A program made the position numbers and the translations under genes. Under the pieces are notes generated by a model, which searched no databases, had not been told where the DNA came from, and saw only the letters and a list, made by a program, of their open reading frames with translations. From positions 1,240,001-1,304,000 of the forward strand of contig JAUTXW010000356.1 in the NCBI GenBank assembly GCA_030620095.1: 64,000 bases of DNA. Reading direction: 5' to 3'. Shown here in pieces: positions 48,910-59,406 of this stretch. Source of the stretch: Kuschelorhynchus macadamiae. Its lineage: Eukaryota; Arthropoda; Insecta; Coleoptera; Curculionidae. The first letter of the stretch is position 1. Every line of letters starts with the position of its first letter.

Positions 48910-50089
48910 AAATGTGCAAATCTAGGTCAGTGGCGGCTCGTGGTCAACTTTTCAGGGGGGTCAATAAATATAAACCACAAAGAGTCATCTGAAAAATCAG
49001 ACACAGAAAACAAGAAAATGCCTTTCTTACCTCGCAACCACATGTTCAGGCACATAAATAGTACATATTTCTACGAAAATGACGATTTACTTCTTTGTTT
49101 TTGTCTTTACTCGTTTGCTTAATTTTAAATTTCAGCAAACGAGTCGTCTACTGGTCTTAAATTCGAGTCGTTTCTCAAAGTTCAGCTCGCTAAAATAATT
49201 GAAAACGAATTATAGTCTTAATATTCTAAAATACTGGGGCTACCTTTCTTTAAAATGTTAATTTAAACCACAAAATCAACAAACAAAATGTAAAGTCTTC
49301 AAAATAAAATCTATAAAAATACGTAATCGTAACCACAACCTATCACATGATCCACATTAAACAGATCAACTGACAAAAATATTTAAGTTTCCTCGGCGCG
49401 GGTGTTAACCCAAACTTTGCCAACATAAGCCGTATATTACATGTGCGCCCCTATGCGCTAAAACCCGCCTCCGTTTATAACCACGAGGTCAACGCAGGCC
49501 GCCAGCCGTGATCGATTCCAAATGAAACGAAACCTCTCCGGAGATTGCGGTGCGAGGTATCGATAGTGTGTCGCGGAATTAAGAGAACGGTCAACGAGTT
49601 TATACGCTTAGAACAGCCATGTCAAACATACGTCCCGCGGGCCGCATGCGGCCCAGTGAGCATTTTTCTGCGGCCTAAATTAGTTTTGAAACAGCTAGAT
49701 AATGCGGCCCGCGAACAAGTTGAAAACCGTTTTTGAAAGCGCGCGCCGCTGCTATAACGATTAGTATAATAAAACGCACAATTGTACATAGTGCCATCTA
49801 TCTTTAGGAGGATGAACTACACATACTCAACCTAAAATCTAAAGCCAAACGTTATCTGGCTTGTTCCATGAAACTCTATCGCGCAAAAACACAGATGACG
49901 CTATCTGAACATTCTGGAAAGAACTCGAGAAATCACAATCCGTATATAAGCCGTGTTCGATTGAGTTCAGTCGTTCAGTGTTTAGTTCGTTATGAGTCAG
50001 TTCCGATAGAGTTTCGAGTTGAGTTGCGCACTTATTGTTACAACACTTAACTGTACTTATTATAATTTATTTCGGATACAGTTTTTAAC

Positions 50090-51506
50090 ATATCTCTTTC
50101 AAAACCAAGTGGAAGTAAGAGGAAACTTGTAGATGAGCATCGTATCTTTGAAGAAAAGTGTGAATTAGAGTTTTTTTGCTGTGAAGTGAAAGAACAAATT
50201 ATTTGATTGATTTGTAATAGTACGGTCGGTGACCCAAAATTATATAATATAAAACGTCACTATGATATTCATAAAACTATGTTTGACAAGTATACAGGCA
50301 TGGTCAGAAACAAAAAGTTAAATAAGTTAAAATCAAGGTTGAAAGATCAGCAGCTTATGTTTACACGTCCAAAGCAAGAAAATGAATCTGTCCTTCAAGC
50401 GAGCTACGTACTGTCGGAGAAACACTCAAAACCAATTGTTGAAGAATTTATAAAACAGTGCCTTGTAAAGGCCGCGGAAATTGTAAGTCCCGGAAGCGTG
50501 AAGACATTTCAAAATATATCCTTGTCCCGGAATACTGTCGCTGAAAGAGATACTTAGTTGGCTGCCAATATAAGTGATCAGATAAAAACAAAATCAGACT
50601 CTTTCATTGCATTTTCTATTGCCTGTGACGAAAGTACGGATGTGTGTGGTGTGGCGCAACTCGCTGTTTTTCTTCGTGCGGTTGATACAGATATCAATGT
50701 GTATGAAGAATTACTGGAATTAGTACCATTGCATGATACAACAACTGGGAAGGATATTTTCAATGATGTTTATGGACTTCTGCAAAAGTACAATTTACAT
50801 TTGTCAAAACTGTGTTCCGATGCAACAGACGGAGCTCCTTCAATGACTGGAGTAAAAAATGGCTTCGTTAAAATATTACAGAGAAACAGGCAGTGACAAA
50901 ACTTTCGTGTTCTATGGTACTCGACCGGTTTTGGAAACTCAAAGAAGAAATACGCGTTTTCATGGAAACAAAAGGAGTTGTCAGCTTATTATGCGATATA
51001 TCCATTTTACAAGATCTTTCATTTATGGTAGATATCACAAAACACTTGTCGGACTTAAATACGAAATTGCAAGGACCACGTCAAGTTATTACAGATATGC
51101 ATGATCATGTGAAAGCTTTCCAGTGTAAGATGATGTGGGAAAAACAGTTAGCAGAGGATATTCTGCCACATTTTCTGACTAGTAAGGCATATCAGGAAAG
51201 CACAAGTGTCCCAATATCATACAAAATATATTCAGAGAAAATGGGAAGCCTTCTGGCAGAATTTGAGAAGCGTTTTCAGGATTTTAAGTCCCAAGAAAAC
51301 AATTTTTCTTTATTTACTGGTCTTTTTACTATCGATATTGATAAAGTTCCCCTCACTTGCAAATGGAAGTAATTGAGATTCAGTGTCAGACCCATTTAAA
51401 ACAAAAAATTGATAAGTGTTGGTACATTCGAATTTTAAAAGTACTTGCCTGTTCAATACCAAGAAATGAGAAAATTTGCCTGTAAAATCCTGTCAATGTT
51501 TGGAAG
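50090..51506 (+). pseudogene. hAT-B transposase, 5' part
   Basis: The start is decayed (ATA where an ATG is expected at about 50090; SLSKPSGSKRK follows). A BED-like zinc finger follows (LICNSTV...NIKRHYDIHH). Then SYVLSEKHSKP..EEFIKQCLVKAAEI, and the first catalytic-type block IACDESTD and SDATDGAPSMTG. These are shared with hAT-derived proteins such as GTF2IRD2 and FAM200/ZBED relatives. Lesions: in-frame TGA (about 50204), TAG (50555), a deletion of roughly 100 codons with frame loss after 50890, and a frameshift near 51360. The last stretch MRKFACKILSMFGS ends exactly where the TA element interrupts it. It cannot make an active enzyme. Confidence 0.88.
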
Positions 51507-52533
51507 TAAAGTTTATACGAAGTCAATTGAAATTGCTCAAAAATCGGGGTACGATCAATTTACCACAAAACACATTTAAAGAAAATAGCATTATTTTTAT
51601 TGATAGCTCCTCATATTCGTCCTCCTCGGGTCAACGTGGAATTGGTCAATGACAGGTTTTAATTGGTTCCAAATTTCTAGGATGCATTTATTTTCTGGGG
51701 TATGATAAGTCTGGCACATAAGTCTGAACGCGTGAAAGGAATGCGGATAAAAAATTATTCTAGTTATGTGGTCCGTTCAAATTATTTTTTTTTAATGCAT
51801 GAGGAATCGAAATAAAATACCAAAAATATTATTGATCGTTAGACGTTAGCGTACTCAGAATACCTGTGATTGGCAGATTTCAAAACCCCGGCCCGTTCAA
51901 CCATCAATTAGTGTCAGAGAGAAATAGGCATGTTCGGCGCGGATGACGTGGGAAAGACAAAGATAAAAGATGCCTTGGATTGAATTGAGAACGGGCCAGG
52001 GTCTGAAATCGGAGAAATGCACTGCCGGGCGGAGTTGTGTGAGGCAGTGATGTACGATATTTAATTAACATATAGCCATAGATAAAATGGTACAATTGTA
52101 GCACGATTTCAAGATAGTGGAAGAAAATGGCTGCTAAATAAAATATTAGCAATCGTCAAAAAAACGCCCTCCCAGGTTTTATGTTTTATCTTCCCTAGAT
52201 ATTAAAACATATATATTTTCTTTTCTGTCAATCTGTAGGTTCGCGAAATAGCCACAAAACAACTTACGCAATTAATTTCACATTTTGGAAAACAATTTAG
52301 GGTTATATGGGGATAACCTGGTGATAGTTTGGAAGTATTACTAAAAAACTTATTTCCAATATTTGCATAAAAAAAATGTTACATAGAAATGAACTGGTAA
52401 CATTTCGGAATGAATTCAAGATAGCAAAACAAAATAGCGGCCCCATAAAATAATCAAAAAATGGTTAGTTTTTATATCTTATTTTATTTATTTATTTTAT
52501 TTTAAAATTTTGAAAATGTGAGTGTTTTAAAAA

Positions 52534-53130
52534 ATCGGGTCAGTGATTACTCAATATTTTGCTCAAACCGCTTGCCGTAAAAAACGGAATTTTGGTACAT
52601 GGATCGACTGCAGGGTGTAGAGGTTCGGAAAAAAGGGATTTTTTAAAACTCAAGTTACAAGGGGATAAAACCACCCCTTAAATAATACAATATTTTATTT
52701 AAGAGACAGTTAGTTCTTAGAAAAAGGCTTGAATAGGTTATTTACAAAACGGTTAGTTTTTGAAAAAAACGCTTGAATAAAGGCATTTTGTTCTAATTTT
52801 TTCTACATTCGTAGAGTTTTTTAAATGTATACAGGGTGTTTTCAAAACTCGGGTCACTGATTATTCACGATCCTCCTCAAACCGCTCGACACAAAACGCC
52901 GAATTTTTGTATATTAAATTATTTTCTATTAAAAAGAAACGCTTAGGATTTCGGATAAACGCTTGAATACGGGTATTTTATTTTCATACTTTACATATTA
53001 TAGGATTTTATCAAAAATTATACGAGTTGTTTCAAAAATATTGGGCCACTGATTAATCACAATCCCACCCAAACCTCTTGACGTAAAAAGTTGAATTTTG
53101 TCATAGAGGTTGAATGTATGATGTAAAGGT
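52534..53130 (+). repeat. three degenerate internal repeats in the TA element
   Basis: Segments starting near 52534, 52840 and 53032 share a gggtcactgatta-type opening, an atcc-ctcaaaccgcttgac-type phrase and cggaattttgg-type phrase. The first two are followed by an acgcttgaata phrase. The copies are 190-310 bp apart and quite diverged. Confidence 0.6.
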
Positions 53131-53902
53131 TTGGCTAGTAGTTATATATGTGAAATAGTCAATGTACCCTCTACTACTATGTACATAATATTATTTATTT
53201 TAGTACCACGAATTGTTTTTTAAACATTATTTATTTTCCTTTTGCAATATACAAAAATCGATAAAGTGGCGTTACCCGGAACTTTCCTCATAACTAAATT
53301 GGTAATAAGTTTATAAACATTATATAATTCTTAATATGTGTCACTTTTCTTGATAAAAATAAGTATGTATATCCATATATAACCCATATATTTACTTTTT
53401 TATACAGTTTTTGCTACATTTTAATATAATATAATATAAAGATATGAAAAAATCTCAGAGGGCGCTTTTTTCACGATTGAATGAATTTCAAAAACTAATA
53501 ATGAATGACCGTACGATATTTTGAAAATATGTTATAGGTTATTAGCTAAATACGTATTATTTGTTAAAGTATATTTGGCGGGACATACAGTATCTAAGTA
53601 TTAATAAAGGTACCTACATATATTCATTAGCAATTACTTAATATTTCTAATAATACATTTAAATTCAAAATATGTTTTTACTTTTTTCTGAGATTTTAAA
53701 ATATTATTGAACATCATTTTACGTTCATATCTCGCAAACCAACTAACCATAATGTTAGAATATATTTTTATTTGTTTAAAAAGCAATATTAGTGGTAATA
53801 AATAATGAAGTCGGCGCCACCACTGTGCGAAGTTGGCGGTATCGCCCATACAAAGAATTTCCATCCCAAATGTTTTTTTAACGATTTCAATTGAGATCGT
53901 AT

Positions 53903-56893
53903 CAGTGGCGGCTCGTGAGTATATTGAAGGGTGAGGCTACATGAGGTTAATTTTGTTTAAATGTGAATAAATTTCCACGTCACCTATGAGGTATTATTCT
54001 GCGACGCGTTGACCCTTTTTTTAATGGAGGTCATCGCCAATAGCCCTACTAAACCATTAAAAACTAAAAAAATAAACTCTAAGAAAAGTAAATAAAACGT
54101 AAACAAAACAAGTAAAATATGTATACACCTATCACTAAAATATAGCGGTGATTGCGATAATAAAAACATAATTTAGTTTATTAAAACTTAAAATAAATAG
54201 TTGTATGAAATAAGATAAAAAAAACTACTTTTTGTACATTAAATCTATACGTCTGTCTTTTAAGGTTGCAAATTTATCTATAATTTGGTCGTAAAAGTTT
54301 TGGTCTTCACTAAGTTCTGACAGTAATTCCTGCTCTATTGACATCATTGCTAAACCCGAAAGCCGTTCTTGTGTCATTGTGTTTCTTAGGTAGGTTTTGA
54401 TCCGTTTAAGACATGAAAAATTTCGTTCGGCCGATACACTTGTTGCGGGAATAGTTAAAACTAAATTAAAAAGCTTATATGCTTCCGCAAAAATTGCTTT
54501 AAAATCTTTAAATAACAAAGCTAGACTTTTTTCGACATCTAAATTTGAAAATTGTTCATCCCTATACAATACAGAAAGCTCATTCTTTAATCTATCTCTG
54601 TCAAAAATGTTTGGATAATTTTTTAATAAATTATTTAATAAGTCGTCTGGAAAGCATTTAACATATTCCGAATATTTTGTGCAATCGACTAAAGCAAAGA
54701 AATTTAAATTATTTAAATTTTCAAACCGCGTCCCTAATTGAAGAATTATACAATCTATTATTTCGAAATATAATATTTTATATTTAGTAAAAATATCAAA
54801 GTCGCTAGAACATTGCCCTCGACGTTTGTTAGTTGGCAGAATAGTGGCTTTTTTAGCAATATTGAAAAGTTCTTTGAAATGGTCCTCGTTTCTAAATTCA
54901 ATAATTCGTTGCTTGGCAAGGTTTATTTGCGAAATGCAGTAATTTATATCTAAATGCTTTAACTGTAATATTTGAAACAGTACATCAGTGCAACTAAAAA
55001 TTTGTTTATAAATATGCGTTAAAAGGCAAAATTCGAAATCATTAAAATGCTTTAGAAATCCTTTTGCACCATTAATAGATTCTGTTCCAGAACTCAAGTC
55101 ATTAATAATAGTTTCAAATACTATAATTAAATTGTCCCATTCATTAGCCACTAAGTTTAAAATTTTAGACCGTGTATACCATAGCGTTTCTACAGCTCGC
55201 GGAATTCTTTTACCTACTATCTGATTAAGCACAAAAGACTGTTTGGGTGATTGGTGGAAATAATTTGGTATTCCTAATAAAGTGGCAAAAAATATACGAC
55301 TTTGGGTAATCAGTTTTGTTCCCTGTTGTAAAACCAGATTTAATCTGTGGGCGCAACAATGAGTAAACATAGCTAAAGGAGCAATAGATCTAACTTTTGT
55401 TTGAAGCCCATTTATTTCACCTGCCATAACACTAGCCCCATCGTAACACTGCGCGACCAATTTATTTTTAAAGTCATAAGGCTCTAAGCTGTTTTGTATT
55501 AAATGAAAAAGGCTCTCTGCTGTTCTATTATCGCTAACATCAAAAAATCCTAAAAATCTTTCTTTTAAAGATCCGTTGGTCACATACCTAATTGTTATCG
55601 AACACTGTGATTTTTCTGTTATATCAGTACTATCATCCGCAATTACGCCAAAAAAACAACAATCGGTGTCATTGATTTCTTTTTTTATATATTCTTGAAT
55701 ATAGTCATGTATGCAACCAATTAGTTCATTTTGTATAGTCTTAGATTGTCCCGTAAAAATATTACTAAATTTAAATTTAGCACAATGTTCGGTTAAAAGT
55801 TTTTTCGAAACATTTTCATTATAAACAATTTTATTAAGACATGCATTTTCTTGTAGTGCATCCGCAATAGTCGCCCTATTTTGCTCCAGTCTTGTAAGTG
55901 CTACCGAATTTTTAATATGCTCTCTTGAACTTTCATGCGATTTTACTGCTCGTGAAAAATTTTTTAAATCCGAATATCCGCCCCCTGAACTCCAATTATT
56001 TTAGACGCAACCTAATAAAATACAAGGCCAACAATATAAGCTTTCTTTATAAATACTTCCGCATAGCCACCTATAAGTTTCGTACCAAGATATTTGAAAA
56101 GTTCTTGAATATTTTTTACCTTGCCTCTTATCGTTAAATATTGCTAAAATTTTCGGCGTCGGACGGCTACCTAATATCTGTTTCTTTTCAGTTTCGCTTC
56201 TTCTTAAAAAAGGCGTTTCAATTAATGAAGCAATAATGTCGTGAATAGGATTCATTTCAAAAGCAAAAAGCAAATACAAAAAATGGAACGGTCCAACTTA
56301 CCAAATCAAAACAAAACAAAAACTTACTCACGCGTATTTATTCATCACCTTAAAAGACAGAACGCCCTCAATCAGCGATTATCGCAATCTATTTCCTATT
56401 TCTTTCTCAGCCGCACGCACCACGTAAAAAGAAGCCGTTGGAATATTTCGCTAGTCATGTGATTTAAATAACCAATAAAAGCATATCCAAGCTACAGATT
56501 TATCGCCTCAAGAATGCAGTAGAAAACGCGTGCATCGGCAATCGCCATCCCGCTCTGTCGTAATCAGGTGACTCGACGACATCGGCATCGGCCGTTGATA
56601 AATACGTCAGAAGTCGAAACTTTCCAAGCTAAAATTATTTCGCCTCATTCGAGAGCACTTTGTTTAGGAATGGGTTTGCACGGTCGGTTTTTTGATGTGG
56701 TCAGAATTTATTTTCTAAAATATTTATTATGGGATTATATTTTGTTTTTTTTTTAATGTTATTATGTTGTAAAACTGTTAAAAAGTATATTTCTAATTGG
56801 TAATAGATAAAAAGTTATATAAAAAAATTCTCTTTTCCATTATTTTGGGGGTGAGGCGCGGCCTCAGAGGCCTACCCTGACGAGCCGCCACTG
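53903..56893 (-). mobile_element. hAT-C: nearly intact autonomous-type hAT, fourth layer
   Basis: A 2991-bp element with 14-bp perfect ends cagtggcggctcgt (53903-53916 and, inverted, 56880-56893). Exact 8-bp duplications gatcgtat lie at 53895-53902 and 56894-56901. It carries one long transposase frame on the - strand. The right subterminal region has a GC-rich near-palindrome (gaggcgcggcctcagaggcc). It is inserted in the TA element, 12 bp inside that element's right end. The exact duplication and almost complete gene make it the youngest layer. Confidence 0.94.
54225..56255 (-). pseudogene. hAT-C transposase (one nonsense codon)
   Basis: From the ATG at 56255 the frame runs 676 codons to TAA at 54225-54227, interrupted only by TAA at 56001-56003 (codon 85). 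Residues 50-125 resemble a TTF-type zinc finger (FQISWYETYRWL, YCWPCILLG, HESSREH), as in ZMYM-type hAT transposases. Catalytic blocks follow: DDSTD (207-211), CYDGASVMAG (Asp272) and SAERNFS (608-614) with the KRIKTYLRNTM dimerisation segment. hAT transposases bind the element's ends and cut by a DDE mechanism. The stop lies in the zinc-finger region, so a product starting downstream could keep the catalytic core but lose DNA recognition. An upstream spliced exon is possible: a gtaagt lies near 56300. Confidence 0.92.
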
Positions 56894-56908
56894 GATCGTA
56901 TATACTTT

Positions 56909-57088
56909 ACCTATAAGTGTGAACAACTATTTTCTTTGATGAAAGGAAACAAATCCCCCGCAAGATCGCGATTGACGGACGCACACTTGGACGCAGTTTT
57001 AAAAGTTATTTCCGCCGATAAATTCGCGCCACAAATAGACAACTTAATTAATGACAAAATATGTCAAATATCTGGCAAAAGAATTTAA
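56909..57088 (+). pseudogene. hAT-B transposase, 3' part
   Basis: It resumes the frame left at 51506: TYKCEQLFSLMKGNKSPARS then RLTDAHLDAVLKV, the C-terminal dimerisation motif of GTF2IRD2-like hAT transposases (FGSTY.CEQLFS.MK), ending with TAA at 57086-57088. The preceding FGS lies 5.4 kb away at 51501-51507, and joining across the insert restores FGSTY without a frame change. Confidence 0.9.
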
Positions 57089-57400
57089 TGTTTGTAATTT
57101 TTTGTAATGTCCTTTTTACTGGAATTTTAATAAACAGACTTGTCCTATAATAGTACTTTTTCTCAAGATTTTCAGTAGTTTGTCTTCTTTAAGATAAGGT
57201 TTTGCGGCCCACCTAGTCGAAGATCTTCATACTTTTGGCCCACCAGTGACTTTGAGTTTGACATTGCTGGCTTAGAATAATAGAGGGAATTTCCAAATTT
57301 AAAAAATGTAAATTCTGTATTATTTTATTTATTTGTTTCTATTTGGAAACATTTATTTGGGGGTCATTGACCATTTGACCTAATGAAAGAGCCGCCACTG

Positions 57401-58741
57401 ATTTAGGTTACAATTTGATGTTATACGTTAATCTTTCTTGTGTTTTTCAACCTACCTATCCGGGTCCACCTGTGTAAGTTTATGTTTTATTTTATTTTGT
57501 TGTTCTATATTATCAAATTTTATACGATTATATAAGTGTTTCGTGGCTAAATGAGCTGGTCTCAAGGCAAAAAAAAACATTTATGGTAAATTTTAAATTA
57601 ATTTTGTTTTTAATTTTTAAGGCGATCCCAATTTTTTAGCTGTATTATCACCATGTTTACTGATATAAAGTGGCGATGGTTTAAAAATCCACCTCGTATA
57701 CATGCAACAAGTAAATATCAAAATAAGATGTGTAATTATTTTACTTTATACATCATCGGCCATAATATACCTCAACCGTTTTAAATGATAAAACGAAGGT
57801 GGTTCAAAGAAAGTAAAAACATAACAGCTTTTTGTAGGACTATTATAAATGTAGCGTAAATTTAGTTAAAAGTGACTTGTGATAGTGCGGCCACTTTGTT
57901 ACAATTGTAGTATTTATGCTGACATCCCGTCTGGTAACGTTTGGCACCGAGTCGCATTTTTATTCCCCAAATCGGTCCGGAAACAGTCCTGATACCCTCG
58001 TACCGACATTGGGAGCCGACGTCAGAGTAAATACCAACGTCCGCAAGACATCGGAATGCCGCTTGGGACAGAATGTGGTATGGTACAAATTAGGAAACGT
58101 CAAATAGATTAAGTTATAAGCACAATAATCCTAATAAAAATGATAAATCAAATTATCAAATACTGTGAGCAGTTGACTGAGTTGTGGCAGAGTTGGTAAA
58201 TTTTGAAACACATTTACAAACAAGTAATTGTCAATGATCTTTAGTTGTTACCAATACAAAAACAAGAACCTTTTGTTAGTCAGTTCCCCCACCCCTCCCA
58301 ACAACAGCGGTCTAGGGGCGCTCCTGGATGCAAATAATTAGCGTGGCACCAGCCTTTTAATATCATACTGCAATGGATTGGAATTAGATGAAACTGGAGA
58401 AAATAATTTTAAGACATCTGATTATAAAAGACTTTTGGAAGCAAGATATATCGTCTATAACAACTAAATTTTTATTCTAGTTATACCAGTCAAAAAAAGA
58501 GCACGCACTTGGTAAGACTTCCTGTACATGTATTTTCAAGCATACGATGTTTAGCAGATATGCTGATTCAGTAAACTTTTTCGATTCTGTATAGTGGTAG
58601 ATTGATGTGCGGGTCATCGACAGAAACGAAGAATGCATAAAACATTGTTTAATACACGTGTAACGACAACTAGCGCGAGCCTCCGATCTAAGTCCTTAAA
58701 ATATCAGAATGTAAAAAGAATGTTATAAACTTTTCGATGTA
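57401..58741. other. intergenic with a GC-richer patch
   Basis: A stretch at 57910-58105 is far less AT-rich than its surroundings and open for 63 codons on the + strand (also largely open on the -). No family is recognised and no clear splice sites frame it. It could be a promoter-type CpG patch, an exon or a transposon scrap. Confidence 0.3.
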
Positions 58742-58815
58742 AGATCCCGTGATACAGTGGTTAGAGCTTTAGTCTTTCACTAAGGTCTGCGGTTCAACCG
58801 TCGTGCGATGGTACT
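58742..58815 (+). ncRNA. tRNA-like SINE head or tRNA pseudogene
   Basis: cagtggttagagc resembles an A box, ttagtctttcactaa gives an anticodon-type hairpin, and ggttcaaccg resembles a B box at the usual distance. A run of Ts follows (58815-58823). The acceptor ends do not pair well, so it is not a functional tRNA. The loop resembles tRNA-Glu or tRNA-Lys types. A tRNA-derived SINE is the likeliest source. Confidence 0.5.
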
Positions 58816-58823
58816 TTTTTTTA

Positions 58824-59353
58824 GTTTTTCTTTTATCAAATCCCCAATTTTGTATTTAATGGTGTTTTAATTATCGGACTGCGTTTTTGGCGAGACCAGC
58901 TTAAGCCTTTTTTGTTTTGATGTTAAAAGTTTAAACGAATTATCACAATAGATGGTTTCACAGCATAAACTAAAAACTACCGTGACGAGACTCCGCCAGA
59001 TGGCAAAACACGTGTACCCAGCAATTTTTAGTGTAGTCGCGAGCAGAACTACCAATTACATAAATAATAATAAAATTGAATAAAACTTAAATAAAAAACA
59101 TTTCATTATATTATAATATAAACACACACACATAGAGTTTACTCTAAATAAAATATAATTCAGTTCTTAAATTTACTTCTTAAAAATAATGATTTTGGTA
59201 TATAAAAATAATAGAAACTGTATATATACATGGCCGAAAAGAAAATAGATTAAAGCTTACACATAAACATATTCTGATATATAAATACTAATGAGAGAAA
59301 TATTTTGGCCTCCATTTACTTAAACTATATTGCTAGAGAAGTATATATCAACA

Positions 59354-59356
<3 letters not shown>
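58824..59356. other. no gene seen
   Basis: AT-rich, nothing supported. Confidence 0.4.

Positions 59357-59403
<47 letters not shown>
59357..59403. repeat. (TA)n microsatellite, 47 bp
   Basis: Pure alternating tract. Confidence 0.95.

Positions 59404-59406
<3 letters not shown>

Larger units (their letters stand above)
51509..56907. mobile_element. TA-duplicating transposon, third layer
   Basis: Inserted at TA (51507-51508, repeated at 56908-56909) inside the hAT-B transposase codons for Ser-Thr. The left end aagtttatacgaagtcaatt and the right end, inverted and with hAT-C removed, aagtatatacgatctcaatt are 28-bp terminal repeats with 23 matches. Without hAT-C it is 2400 bp. I see no transposase, only degenerate internal repeats, so it is non-autonomous. 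TA duplication fits Tc1/mariner and some other superfamilies; the family is not decided. Confidence 0.82.
49614..57269 (+). mobile_element. hAT-B: Charlie8/GTF2IRD2-like transposon, second layer
   Basis: The left end cagccatgtcaaac and inverted right end cagcaatgtcaaac are flanked by exact 8-bp duplications gcttagaa (49606-49613 and 57270-57277). CG-rich subterminal blocks (gcgggccgc, tgcggcccacc) lie inside both ends. Its transposase gene runs left to right and is split into 50090-51506 and 56909-57088 by the next insertion. Without inserts it is about 2.26 kb. It has the 8-bp duplication of the hAT superfamily and disrupts hAT-A. Confidence 0.9.
48928..57400. mobile_element. hAT-A: outermost transposon of a four-deep nest
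   Basis: The left end is cagtggcggctcgtgg; the right end, inverted, is cagtggcggctctttc, so 12 bp are identical. After that both ends carry a G-rich run leading into gtcaat-type sequence. Flanks atctaggt (48920-48927) and atttaggt (57401-57408) form an 8-bp target duplication with one mismatch, as for hAT elements. Without the inserts the element is about 809 bp and encodes nothing recognisable, so it is non-autonomous. The termini match those of hAT-C inside it. It was the first of the four to arrive. Confidence 0.85.

Noticed and set aside
50207..51372. Several separate small genes
   Set aside because: The frames are consecutive pieces of one decayed hAT-B transposase separated by stops, a deletion and frameshifts.
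54397..54618. + strand open frames within hAT-C
   Set aside because: They are antisense shadows of the transposase, which carries all the family motifs on the - strand.
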